Assembly: GCA_942491115.1 (NCBI GenBank)
Contig: CALNZV010000004.1
Coordinates: forward strand, 378,784-442,783
From: CALNZV01 sp942491115
GTDB lineage: Bacteria; Desulfobacterota; Desulfobacteria; Desulfobacterales; UBA5852
Length of the DNA stretch: 64,000 nt
Direction of reading: 5' to 3'
The notes below the pieces were generated by a model that worked only from the letters and a program-made list of their open reading frames with translations, was not told the origin of the DNA and made no database searches. The position numbers and the translations under genes were made by a program. Position 1 is the first letter of the stretch, and every line of letters begins with the position of its first letter. Of this stretch, positions 42,972 to 59,359 are shown piece after piece.

Positions 42972-44865
42972 ATGAAGGTTGCATGCGTGATTATCAGTTT
43001 GCTGTCTCTGTCGGCGACAGTGTCAAGTTTTATTCCCTCATCGCCAACGACGAGACGGTTCTCTCACCTCGCAGCGGGTGGCGAAGGCGGCGACAAGGAA
43101 TGGGCCAAGGCACTTGAAGAAAGCACAGGTGCTCTTCCAGGAGAGTTTGAAAAGGAAATGAAAATGAAGGGTTTGTTGGGAAATAAATCGGACGGTGGCG
43201 ACACCAAGCTGACTGCCAATGCCAATCTCATTCGTTGGTTGGAAGAGGAAGGAGAGGTGTACCTTTCGGAAACGTCGACATGGGGCGATGCGCCGCACCC
43301 AATGGCCATTTCGACCGATACAAAGGATGAAATTACCAATGAATCGTCGGGACGTGGACTGTTGGCGAGAAGAGACATTAATGACGGTGATGAATTATTA
43401 ATGATTCCGTTGAAACTTTGCATTACCAAGAAATCGGCGCGGAAAGCGTTTGGCAAGGACGTATTGTCTTCGGATATTAATGAATATCTTGCAATGGCAT
43501 GTCAACTTATTCGTGAACGATTTGTCATGGGAGATCAGTCGTTTTATAAGCCTTACATTGACGTTTTGCCGGAAGTCGGTGAAGTGAATCCAACCTTTAC
43601 GTGGAGTGAAGAAGACTTGTCATTTCTACAAGGTTCGCCAGTGATTGCTGCTACAAAGAGTTTGCAAATGAAACTTCGTCGCGAATATGATTCTTTGCTT
43701 GGAGGAGAGGATGGACTCATTGCCAAGTTTCCAGACAAGTTTCCCAAGGAGGCCTTTACATTTGAACACTGGGAGTGGGCGTTTACAATGTTGTTTTCTC
43801 GTGCCATTCGTTTACGCAATCTCCGACAGGGCGAATCGCTCGCCTTGGTGCCATATGCCGATCTCATTAATCACTCTTGTTTTTCACAAGCCTACATTGA
43901 TGCTAGAGAGGCGGGTGACTGGCTATTCAAGACTGGCGAAGAAGAAATTATTCTATATGCGGATCGTGGGTATCGCCGAATGGAACAGGTATGTCTCTTT
44001 GATTCTGAGTATGTGCATGTGTACGATGCTTGCACATTTCAAATTCGTCATTCATGCACCGTTTTATCATGTAGATCTACATTAGCTATGGGCCAAAGTC
44101 GAATGCAGAACTTTTGCTCTTGTATGGCTTTGCTGTCGAAAGGAATCCATTCAATTCGGTCGATGTCACTGTATCCATTGCTCCCAGGACTGAATCGTTT
44201 GTCAAGGAAATTGCTGACCAGGATATTGCGGTGGATCCTCTCGCCGACGAAAAGGTTGAATTCTTAACAGCCGCTGGTCGCGAAAAGACGGTCGATTTTC
44301 CGTGCTATGCAGATCGTTATCCCATCGAATTGTTGGAGTATCTGCGTCTTATGCAAATGACGCCGGAAGATTCCCGGTACGTTGCTGATTTCCATCTTTG
44401 TCTCGTTAAATATTGTGATTCCATGTATACTAAACGTATCACTCTCACCATTTTTGTCAATCCAGCGGAAAGCCTCTTGCAGAATTTGACTTTACACGAC
44501 CAATTTCTGCCGCAAACGAAGCAGCTGTCCTAACATCAGTTGTTCAGGCCGTAAAAAGACAACTGAGCAAGTATCCGAATTCCGAAGAGGATGATGCAAC
44601 CATGATTAAAGACAAGGCATTGTTTCGCCTCTTGTCGTACAACCAGAGAATGGCGGTTCGGCATCGTCGGAATGAAAAGAGACTATTGAAACGTACGATT
44701 GCTGCTCTTGAAAAGCAGATTCGGCAACAAGGGTTGGATTCCGAAGAGCTCGAACGTGCGGAGGGCAGTACTCTTGGCCAATCCTTGCGTGGGGATGGTC
44801 GTAAGCAACGAACGGCATTGGAGGAGCGTCTGGAGAAGATGGGTTTACCTGTTGATCTAAGATAA
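42972..44865 (+). CDS. SET-domain protein methyltransferase, Rubisco LSMT-like, plastid
   Basis: Three exons (42972-43988, 44075-44376, 44466-44865), phases closing to 572 residues. Signal peptide MKVACVIISLLSLSATVSSF is followed by FIPSSPTTRRF, a good diatom plastid-targeting site. The SET domain starts at SSGRGLLARRDINDGDELLM, has the family insertion (FYKPYIDVLPEVGEVNPTF) and ends with LVPYADLINHSCFSQ, the ...NHS motif that binds AdoMet, with YISYGPKSNAELLLLYGF after the first intron. A Rubisco-substrate-binding helical domain follows (RHRRNEKRLLKRTIAALEKQ). It may methylate Rubisco, an aldolase or another plastid protein. Confidence 0.85.
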
Positions 44866-45085
44866 GGAGTTGTACTGGCTCGGCGGTCATCGTAGTTCAA
44901 CAGATTGTACATTCCCTTGTGGTATGGTGTCGTGGGGGAAGGGGGCGACCCTACTCTGCAAAAGCCCGACTCGCACGAAAACGCGTCGTCTTTGAAACTT
45001 TAGTCGCGAGTCGTGCATGCCGCGATCGCGATTAATCATGCATCATATCCATAAGAAACGCCACATAACGCTTACAATACCAAAG

Positions 45086-46210
45086 ATGACTGACATGAAG
45101 GCAACACGAACTCGTTTACAGTTTCGTCCAACAAATCCTCGTAGCAGCTATGCGGCCGTCGCCCCAGCTCTCGACGAGATTGAGGTTGGAGCGCCTTTTG
45201 ATTGGAAGCCAATCATTACAACGATTCTACTTGGAGCTCGAGACGTGCATTCCCCGCTTCTACTATTGAGGGGCAAAGAACAAGACGTCATTCGAAGCAT
45301 TTGTAAATTCTTGATATACAAGTACAAAGAGGGCGCAGTTACGTTGACACCGGCAGCATACTCAGCCTCGCGCGTGCCATACTTTGCACGCAGAGACGAC
45401 CATGATGATGACATTGAAGAAGATGAAATTGAATTTGTCACCAACACCAGGCGGAGCATGGCATGTAATGCTCTCGTACCTATAAGGTATCAAGTTGAGA
45501 CAATTAGTCGATTCGTGCGAGATCGACCCCAAATCGCCTTTTCTCCTTGTGGGTCCCAGATTAAATTCCCAGAGCCTACTGGAGTTAACGTGAACATGAT
45601 GCCATTTGTCATGGGCGACCAATCGTCATTGCCTCGCGATCTTCAACCCTATTATGATGCAATCATTTCCAAGTGTCCGATTCATCAAGACGAGGCAGGC
45701 CAAGTCATGTTTCTGACTGTGCAGGAGAGCTTTGTAAAGGCAGGAGAAACACAACGCAGATCGGGACTCCATATCGAAGCACCAGCTGCATCAGTACACC
45801 ACCAAAGCGGCGAGTTTGTCGCAGGACTCGAGCACAGGTGGGGCACATGCCTGTCATATTCTCCGGACGAATTCAGAGGTGGTTTGTACATTGCATCGAA
45901 TACTAGTAACACGACTGCCGTTTGGGATGCATTGGTCGATCCCAAGTTTGGTGCTGTCGACACCCATGGTGGTATTGAACATTTGCGCCCGTATATTGCG
46001 AGAGGAAAGAAGCTTCCAGCCGGTCTGCTAGTATGGCTTACAGACCACACACCTCACGAAGCTCTACCGCAGCAGGAAGATGGATATCGTCAGTTCTTTC
46101 GACTTGTCACGGGAGAAGTATCTGTTTGGTTTGCTTCACATTCGACACCCAACCCAAAAGTTCCTGTGCCTTCTCATGTCAAGATTATCGGAGAGAGCAA
46201 GTTTCAGTGA
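45086..46210 (+). CDS. Unrecognised protein, possible 2OG-Fe(II) oxygenase fold
   Basis: 374 residues from the ATG at 45086 (purine at -3); an in-frame ATG at 45017 would add 23. I know no family for it. Two segments recall iron/2-oxoglutarate dioxygenases: RRSGLHIEAPAASVHHQSGE with an H-x-E pair, and LLVWLTDHTPHEALPQQEDG followed by YRQFFRLVTGEVSVWF, giving a distal His and a following Arg. The core is well ordered with VMFLTVQESFVKAGETQ before the first motif. The N-terminal 100 residues appear to be a separate domain (DWKPIITTILLGARDVHSPL). The oxygenase call is an inference from the motif spacing. Confidence 0.45.
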   Translation: MTDMKATRTRLQFRPTNPRSSYAAVAPALDEIEVGAPFDWKPIITTILLGARDVHSPLLLLRGKEQDVIRSICKFLIYKYKEGAVTLTPAAYSASRVPYFARRDDHDDDIEEDEIEFVTNTRRSMACNALVPIRYQVETISRFVRDRPQIAFSPCGSQIKFPEPTGVNVNMMPFVMGDQSSLPRDLQPYYDAIISKCPIHQDEAGQVMFLTVQESFVKAGETQRRSGLHIEAPAASVHHQSGEFVAGLEHRWGTCLSYSPDEFRGGLYIASNTSNTTAVWDALVDPKFGAVDTHGGIEHLRPYIARGKKLPAGLLVWLTDHTPHEALPQQEDGYRQFFRLVTGEVSVWFASHSTPNPKVPVPSHVKIIGESKFQ

Positions 46211-46587
46211 AGTCTCATGTCTCATCCTAATTCGGCGACGAACGTTTTCGTCGATAATATATATGTAGTGCGTCGTCATAGTAGACCGCCGAGCGGTAGC
46301 TACTCCAAGTAGCACAATGCGCAGTTCATAGCATAAGTAAAAATAGCGAGCTTGCTATTTTTACTTACAGTATGTTCATAGCAACTCTCATCGCCCAGGC
46401 GTCGCATAATAGCATCGCGCAAAGCGTCAAAGAATGTGTGCGTATGTACGAACACTAGTATCATCCCCGAGCACGCACGTGCGCGCGGTGCGCGATGAGA
46501 AGATCATGCATGCACATCATCATCGAATCATGCATTCACACACCATCATGCCATCATCATTCGGCAACCTTAAGCTCTTCTGACGCA
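46211..46587. other. Intergenic region with inverted repeat
   Basis: About 380 bases between two plus-strand genes, containing the inverted repeat at 46334-46367. CATCAT-rich sequence precedes the next start. No gene seen. Confidence 0.4.
46334..46367. repeat. Perfect inverted repeat, 14-bp arms (hairpin)
   Basis: TAAGTAAAAATAGC, loop GAGCTT, then GCTATTTTTACTTA. It follows the stop of the preceding gene by about 125 bases. A 3'-UTR hairpin or transposon footprint are both possible. Confidence 0.85.
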
Positions 46588-48704
46588 ATGAACCTTCGGC
46601 TTAAAGTCCCTGTTGTGTTTATAGTTCTAAGTTTTCATTGTCTGTATAGCAGCTGCGACGCCTTTACGTTTCGTTTCAATTCCCTGCGGAGGCAACGTCA
46701 TCGATCAACAAATCTGATGTCGGCGTCATCAGACACTAATGTCGCTCATGTGTCGTCGTTAGAGACGGACGCTACCAACTCTGCTGTTCCAAATTGGAGA
46801 GTATTGCATAAAAATGAGAGTGACCTGGACGAGATACTTTCTATTCGTGCACCCTGGTCACAGCGTCAGTATGAGGACTCACTCCAACTTCACGACGCAC
46901 TCGTCACATGTTCGGATTCCTATGTAGCGCCAGGCATTCAAGAAGCGCTCAATTGTCTAGACCATGCCTATCGCCTTTATGGACCTGAATCTGTTGTTGT
47001 TTCTTACAATGGAGGAAAAGATGCAGTCGTGATACTTCATTTACTACGAGCAGCACATGCTCATTATCATCGACAACATGACGGTGATGCACCAATCATT
47101 CGACCACGAGCAATCTACTTTGATCACAAGGATGAGTTTCCAGAAGTACTAAAACTTCTTCATGATACGGTGCAAGATTATGACTTGGATATGATTGCCT
47201 TTGATGGAATTTCTTTCTCCGACGGACTTGGGTTGTTAGTGGACCACAACTTTCCTGCTGGATCGACGGCTGCCTTTCCCATGGCCTTTGTGCTTGGGAC
47301 TCGCAGTTCCGACCCCAATGCTCATTCTCAAGGACATTTTGCGCCGTCTTCGCATTACATGCCTCCCTTCATGAGAGTCAATCCGATATTAGAGTGGACA
47401 TATGGCCATGTATGGCATTTTTTGCGTCTCTTTCAACTGCCATATTGTTGTCTCTATGATATGGGTTACACAAGCTTGGGAACAGTCAAGAATACAAGAC
47501 CATGTCCAGCATTAGCTGTAGCAGGTGTAGGGAACACTTCGGGAGATGGCGTTCCAAAGTACTGGCCAGCATACATGCTTCGAGATTGGGATCAAGAACG
47601 GGCCGGACGAATCAACAAGAAGGATTTGAAAAAGAACAAGTCTGAAAAGCAAACCATACCATCGGTGGGAACGATTGCTTCATCGGTTGGACAGTATTCA
47701 ACACTGAGTAATGCTGTGGCTTCTACGATTGTCGATCCTGCTCCAAGTGCCGCTGTTCCGACATCTACTGGAAATGCACCTCAAAGCGAACAAGCATATT
47801 CCGACCTTGTCACGCCACCAATGTCCTTTTCTTCCAATGATAACCAGAGGACTGTCGGACTCTTGATTATTGGAAATGAAATTCTTAAAGGACTAACGGC
47901 AGACACGAATACTCTGACGGCCGCCAAGGCTCTGTGGAATAATACAGTCTTGTTAAATCGAGTCGTTGTCGTTTCCGATGACCAAGAAGAGTTTGTGGCC
48001 GAGGTTCGCCGACTCCAGGAAGAAGTTGACGTAATCATTACATCTGGTGGGGTGGGTCCGACCCATGACGATGTCACAATCAAGAGTGTCGCGGCCGCCC
48101 TAGATCGGAAAATGATATACAACCATGAAATGGCAAACCTTCTTCGTGACAAGATGAATACCAACGACACGGTAGAGCTCACGGAAGCGCAACGGAAAAT
48201 GGCGACACTTCCAGCGAATTGTACTTTGCGATATCTATCCGATAATGAACAAGATTGGCCAGTCCTGCAATGTCGCAATATTTTTGTCCTCCCAGGAGTC
48301 CCAGAGTTTTTCGAAAAGAAAGTTCAAAGCCTTGCTTCCTACCTTTCGACACAGTTGGAACGCAGTGTCACCTACAAGGTGGTGCTGTCAATAGATGAAG
48401 CATCGATTGTGGATATTCTCAATGAAGCAGTCGATCGACACCCCCACGTTACATTCGGTAGCTATCCGTTTGTCAGTCATCCCGAGTATAAAACCGTCGT
48501 CACTTTGGAAGGAAGAATGGTGCAAAACAGTGGACGAGATGTCTCGTTTGAAGAGTCAGCTGGTGGTCGCGAGAAGGGCAAGCTCTCTTTAGCAAGGAGC
48601 AAATGGATTATCATGTGCGAGCTGCTCTCGATGAACTGATTGGAACACTCCCAGAGAAAAGTGTTCTGAGGGTCGACAATAACGATGGCATGCTCTTTCT
48701 CTGA
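46588..48704 (+). CDS. FAD synthetase-like (PAPS-reductase fold) fused to a MoCF/CinA-type domain
   Basis: The N-terminal signal-like segment (MNLRLKVPVVFIVLSFHCLY, then SSCDAFTFRF) suggests a plastid or secretory address. The first domain has the PP-loop variant VVVSYNGGKDAVVILHLLRA, AIYFDHKDEFPEV, and CPALAVAG, as in eukaryotic FAD synthetase. The second starts VGLLIIGNEILKGLTADTNT, with VIITSGGVGPTHDDVT, the molybdopterin-binding (MoCF) signature, and ends DVSFEESAGGREKG. In human FLAD1 the MoCF-like domain is N-terminal and the synthetase C-terminal, so the order is reversed here. The frame in the long ORF stops at 48639, but a one-base shift between about 48555 and 48595 opens FSKEQMDYHVRAALDELIGT to the stop at 48704, which I take as the true end (about 705 residues). 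Confidence 0.75.
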
Positions 48705-49000
48705 TACATTTTTCTATGCGCTACAGAGCTAGTCCACCTCAGATTCAATTATTAGTGCATACGTTAGAGCTCGATCGTCAGTAGGGACTACAGTACAAGT
48801 AGCTACGGTGATGAGCTGATGTTCGCGCTCGCCTGGCTAGGGAAACCAGTAGCTAGTAGGTCGAATGAGTCGATCGCTCGAGTCTCAAAATCCAGTGCGC
48901 CGCACAAAAATGACGGTGTCAACAACGAATGCCATTTTGAGTCAATTTCCAATTAGAATACCACACAACAAGTCTAAGGCATCCTTTTAGAATTATAGGA
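48705..49000. other. Intergenic region with TAGC repeats
   Basis: About 300 bases with GTAGCTACGG near 48798 and CCAGTAGCTAGTAGG near 48847. No gene seen. Confidence 0.4.
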
Positions 49001-54380
<5,380 letters not shown>

Positions 54381-55281
54381 TAGGCTTGGAGCCCCCACGA
54401 GCAAGCAAGACCGCTAGCTTAGCGTAAGTGCGAGTATTTAGTAGCTCTTACGAGTACTATCATTGGCATTTGTGCCGAGGCGTTCCTTCCAACCGCTGCT
54501 GCATTCTCGCAAAAGGAAGAGCTTACCTTTCCGCGGTCCACTTGCATTCTAGCTACGCTACCATAGGAGCTATTGATACAGTACAAAGTACGATCCTTGA
54601 TGCTGAGGCGACACATCACTCCCTTACGTTAGTTACGCTACGCGACCTAGCTACCTACATACCGTACATACGTCTGCCAGGAAGTCGGTCTGTACGTCGC
54701 CGCTCGTCGATGCGGACAGTCACAACGTTATTCCGTTATGGTCATTTGAATTTACGGTCATTATTTGACTCACTCGACTCAGCATTAAAATAATGTCATG
54801 ACAAAACGACCGCAAATGAGGTTTGCTAACAAGATGGAATGACGTCTAAGGCGGCGAGCAGCAAGCTTCTTATTAGTGTTGAGAAGCTTAATGCATGGCG
54901 CCTCTGACGTTAATCGATCTAGAAAAAATGTTAATGATGCTCAACTTTTTATGCCATATACATGAACATATGTTATATTTAAATTCCAAATGACCGCCTT
55001 TCTGTAACGGAATAACGTTGTGACTGTCTGCGCCCGTCGCATCATCACCCATCACTTGACACCTTATTGCACTTTCACATCAGGCCTCTTTGCTACTCAT
55101 TTTCACCGTATTCTACTCTAGATACACTGTTTATTGCATTCCATTCTATCTTGTTCAGCGCAGGGAATCTAAAGAGTGAAGAAAATACACAGTTTTGTCG
55201 AAATCAAAAGGATACCGCCAATCGCCAACACGCCAACACGTTTCATTTTCACAAAAGTCTCAGTGACACAATTGTTTTAGT
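54381..55281. other. Long intergenic region, no supported gene
   Basis: About 900 bases between two plus-strand genes. It includes a TAGC-rich segment around 54413, 54551 and 54646, and an AT-rich stretch near 54930-55010. Short ORFs lack recognisable domains and I see no RNA gene. Confidence 0.45.
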
Positions 55282-56175
55282 ATGGGTAATCAACCATCGG
55301 TCAATGGGGCAGAAGGCGATGAAACAACCCGTAGACCTGCAGAAACTCAAATTCCAGGAGGGGGCTTTGTCGCTCCTTCGGGAGGCGGCTACCTTCCCAA
55401 ACCTGGCGAACAAAAACCAGCGACACGTCAACGCTCTCTTAGTGATGCCAGCATGACATTATTAGATGCACCCGACGCTGCCAACGAGGGATTAGAAAGC
55501 TGGTTGGACGATGACACTGTTCCTACAGTGTTTCGATGGGAGCATGGTGGTCGACAAGTGTACATTACAGGCACGTTTAATGGATGGAGTCGGCAAATTC
55601 CCATGCATCGATCAGGTAACGATTTCACGTATATCCACAATTTGAAACGAGGAAAACATGCATTCAAGTTTATAGTGGATGATGAATGGCGTTTTGCTCC
55701 TGATCAACCGACTGTGGCGGATATTGAAGGGCGAATCAACAATTTTATTGATGTCACTGATTTCAAGCCTTATACGGGCGATAAAGACTTTGAAAAGGAA
55801 AAGGCGGCATCGGAATATGGTTGTTTTATAACTGCTGCACAAGATGCAGCTGGTGTGGAAGGAGAGGGTCCCGACGACGTACCAGAAAAGAAGGACACGA
55901 TGGATGGTCCTGATCGTGATGGAGATACCTTTACGCAAATCATGCCGGATGTAGATGAATATACAAAAGAGCCACCTCCGCTTCCACCACACTTGCGTCA
56001 CATTATTTTAAACAAGCCACCGCAGCTTCAAGATACGGCAGCTTTGCCTGTTCCACAGCACGTGGCTCTCAATCACTTGTACTGTACGGCCATTCGGGAT
56101 AACATGATGGTCTTGGGTATTACACAACGGTACAAGACCAAGTTTGTCACGACTGTGTACTATTCGCCATGCTAA
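55282..56175 (+). CDS. AMPK/SnRK1 beta subunit
   Basis: 297 residues, single exon. MGNQPS gives Gly2 with Ser6, a good N-myristoylation signal. A CBM48 glycogen-binding domain covers about 80-165: PTVFRWEHGGRQVYITGTFN, GWSRQIPMHR, and LKRGKHAFKFIVDDEWRFAP. The C-terminal ASC domain that binds the gamma and alpha subunits has PPLPPHLRHIILN and LNHLYCTAIRDNMMVLGITQ then RYKTKFVTTVYYSP. It would be the scaffold of the energy-sensing kinase. The match to eukaryotic beta subunits is complete in both domains. Confidence 0.95.
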   Translation: MGNQPSVNGAEGDETTRRPAETQIPGGGFVAPSGGGYLPKPGEQKPATRQRSLSDASMTLLDAPDAANEGLESWLDDDTVPTVFRWEHGGRQVYITGTFNGWSRQIPMHRSGNDFTYIHNLKRGKHAFKFIVDDEWRFAPDQPTVADIEGRINNFIDVTDFKPYTGDKDFEKEKAASEYGCFITAAQDAAGVEGEGPDDVPEKKDTMDGPDRDGDTFTQIMPDVDEYTKEPPPLPPHLRHIILNKPPQLQDTAALPVPQHVALNHLYCTAIRDNMMVLGITQRYKTKFVTTVYYSPC

Positions 56176-56684
56176 AGGCACTACAAAAGCATATATACTA
56201 CTACTTAATATCATCAATGAACCACACGTCTAGCTAGCTTGTTAGCTAGTAGGTATGGCAGTCTGTTTTGATTTCTACTACTAATACAAGAGCAAGACTA
56301 TGCTGTTGGTGCCAACAAGTTTCCTTGGTGATGCGTCTCACTATAATGTGGAATACTACAGTATTTAGAGCGGTTACTCGTACGATAGGTACGATATAGT
56401 GTACTCGTTAGTATGGGCTGCTTCTTAGCAATACTGTACGTGTATGTGGCATCTAGCTCGCCGAGTGGCTGATCGTGCGTAACAGCAACGAGACGAACGA
56501 GGAGAAAGCAAAAACGACAATGTATGTTGTACTAATAGCTAGGTAAGATACTCCCAGTAAAGGAATCGCTGCAGAAAGTCAAGAATCTAAGCACAGAAAA
56601 AGAGACTAGATCTAGAAAAGTAGATGGCATTCATACATAACATGACTGTAGCCCTAGTGTCATTTATACTATTTAATCAGGAAG
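56176..56684. other. Convergent intergenic region with CTAGCTAG repeats
   Basis: About 510 bases between the AMPK beta and thioredoxin 3' ends. CTAGCTAGCTTGTTAGCTAG occurs near 56230 and AATAGCTAGG near 56536. No gene seen. Confidence 0.4.
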
Positions 56685-57422
56685 TTAAGACGGCGAATTT
56701 TTGGTAATGGCTGCTTCAATCGCTTCCGCATTAGCACCATTGACAACATCGACCTTGTCTCCATTAACAAAGTAGTGAAAGGAAGGAACCGATCGAACAC
56801 CTTCTCTCTTCATGAGCTTGGATGCATCCGGCGAGGCGTCGCCAATGACCTACAACAATAGAAGCATAAAACGAAACAGAGTGAGAATACAATACTGCAA
56901 AACAGTCGATACTATGGCAGAGTCTTTCTCGTGGTGAAAATGGATACGGAAGCAATCTCGTCGTGATATCAACATTCGCACATCCATTCACTTCTTTCTA
57001 CGTAAGAGCATACCTTAAGAAAGACTGCATCGGTGTACTTTTCACTGAATTCTTCAAATTTGGGTGCAATCACTTTGCAAGGTCTAGAATGAATATATTG
57101 GAAAGGAAAAGATGTCATTAGCATTCAGTCGATCGCAACCTACGTACGAGAAGTTTCACACGGTCATAATCTCTCGAAAAACGTACCCACACCACGTGGT
57201 TGAGTAATCAATCACAACCAGTGCTCCACCCGCATTGGAAATGGTCTTGTCAAAGGCAGCTTCGGAATCAACATCCACCACCTTCATTGTCAACACGCCA
57301 TTGTTGTTGCTGCGGTGTGACGGTGATGTCGCAATTCGTGATCCTAAAAATGCCGTCGACGTAAAGGCCTCCGCACCTACCACCAACAAGGCAACTAGGA
57401 GAATAGAAAAGTAGCGAGCCAT
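56685..57422 (-). CDS. Plastid thioredoxin
   Basis: Three exons: 57422-57187, 57083-57014 and 56849-56685; 156 residues. Signal peptide MARYFSILLVALLVVGAEAF is followed by FTSTAFLGSR, an ASAFAP-like site with Phe, so a plastid address is likely. The first intron falls inside the active site; the spliced sequence is TTWCGPCKVIAPKFEEFSEK, the classic WCGPC. The cis-Pro segment (REGVRSVPSFHYFVNGDKV) is intact. It should reduce disulfides in plastid target enzymes, but the type (m, f, h) cannot be settled by eye. Confidence 0.88.
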
Positions 57423-57720
57423 TAGAATAATACGAGGATTAATAGCAGTGCCTTTAGTAGTTATTGACACGACGACTGTTCCTTGCGCACCTGCCGTTGT
57501 TCGGCACTTTTGGCTGCATCCAAGCCGTGACGTCACATGCCAGGATTTGTTCAAGTAACCCCTTTTCTAGTGCGTCAAAAATATGTCATTGGAGGGAACT
57601 CATGATGAAAGTGCGCCAAAATGTGAGGCGTCAACATAAAAAGATCTTGTTGTTGTTGCGTTGATGCAACTGCACTACAGCACTGTGCCCCAAACACTTG
57701 CACACACTTTTTAGTTGAGC

Positions 57721-59274
57721 ATGTGGTCCAGAGTTGTACCAAGTCGCGTGCTTATCGTCGCCTTGGCGTCTGCTTCCTCGACTGGAATCGCATCGGCGTT
57801 TCTCCCGCGCGCCATTCTCGCCACTCGCCCTTCCTACTCGACGAGTCGTTTCTCCTCTTCTACACAATCTACTGACAAGGACACTCCTGCCGTCCTCCCA
57901 TCCTTTGATACCAAACAAGATTATCTATCCTACTTGCAAGAACGTTCCCAGCTACCAAAGGGATTTGCGACTGGAACGGCAAAGGGCACATTTGTGTCAC
58001 AAGAAGCTCCCTCCATGGGAAAACTGCCCATTTCGGGAACCGTCATTCACCTAACCGAGGGACCTACCGAGAATTGGGCTGCCGTCTTTACCAAAAACAA
58101 GGTGAGCATCCTTGTTTCTACTTGTAAATGATGTATCCATCATGTGTGTGATACTCATTTTTGTTTTTCGTAGTTTCCAGGAGCACCAATTATCGTGGGT
58201 CGCTCTCGTCTCGAAAGTGGAAATGCACTACATGCACTCGTTATTAACAATAAAGTCTCCAATGTCTGTTCGGGTGGAGATGGTGTCGCCGATGCCGAAC
58301 AAGTGTGTGAGGCAGTCGCACAAGCACTCGACTTGCCAGGCGGTGCGGGTTCCGTCCTGCCCTCGTCGACGGGAGTCATTGGATGGAGAGTTCCCGCCAA
58401 GGAACTTTCAGAGGATGTGGTTCCTCAAGCGGTGGAAAATTTGCAAACAAGTAGTGGATTAAATGCGGCCGAGGCAATCATGACGACGGATCGATATCCC
58501 AAATTGCGTTCCAAAACGTTATCGAATGGTGCTCGTATTGTCGGAATTGCAAAGGGTGCCGGCATGATTGAACCCAACATGGCCACCATGTTGGCGTATA
58601 TAATGACTGATGCCACTATCCCCCGACTCGATTTGCAGAAAATGTTGACGGCGGCTGTCAATCAATCCTTTAATAGCATTTCCATTGATGGAGATGAATC
58701 GACGAGTGACACGTGTGTGGCCATTTGCTCCAATCAATATCCTCCTCTGGATGATTTACAAGAATTTCAAGAAGCATTGAATCAAGTGTGTTTGGGTTTA
58801 TCAGCAGATTTGGTTCGAAATGGAGAAGGAACGGCCCATGTCATGCGAGTACAGATTGATCATTTTCCTGGAAGTGACTTTGAAGCTCGTCGATTAGGAC
58901 GTCACATTTGCAATTCACCCCTTTTCAAATGTGCCGTTTCCGGAAATGATCCCAATACAGGACGACTGGCGGGTGCCATTGGATCCTTCATGGGGAAATT
59001 TAAAAATGATGAATCTGTCGCCAGCATGAGTCTCACATTGGGTGGACGCACCATTTTTTCCAACGGAAAGTTTGTCTTGGAAGGCGACACTGTGGAACAG
59101 GAACTGAGCAATCACATGAAGGATGCCCAATTGGGAGAAGAGGATGAATGGCCACAACATCAAAAGTTTGTGGAAATTGGAGTCGATTTTGGAGAGGGCA
59201 GTGGCAGTGCCACCGTGTTGGGCAGTGACTTGACGGCCGAATACGTCAGTGTCAATGCCGACTACCGATCGTAG
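57721..59274 (+). CDS. argJ: Glutamate N-acetyltransferase / ornithine acetyltransferase (ArgJ)
   Basis: Two exons (57721-58101, 58174-59274), 493 residues. The presequence contains TGIASAFLPRAILATRPS, an exact ASAF-type diatom plastid site. The ArgJ fold is clear: TENWAAVFTKNKFPGAPIIV, GSVLPSSTGVIGWRVPAKE, and the autoprocessing site in KGAGMIEPNMATMLAYIMTD, where cleavage before Thr frees the nucleophile. Downstream are SFNSISIDGDESTSDT and the end SATVLGSDLTAEYVSVNADYRS, slightly beyond typical. It recycles the acetyl group from N-acetylornithine to glutamate in arginine synthesis. Confidence 0.93.
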
Positions 59275-59359
59275 CTACGTTAATAATAATAGCTTTACGA
59301 ATATAGAAATACACAACTGTCTAATTTACAATACCGGACGAAATCCATCGCGTTTGTAG

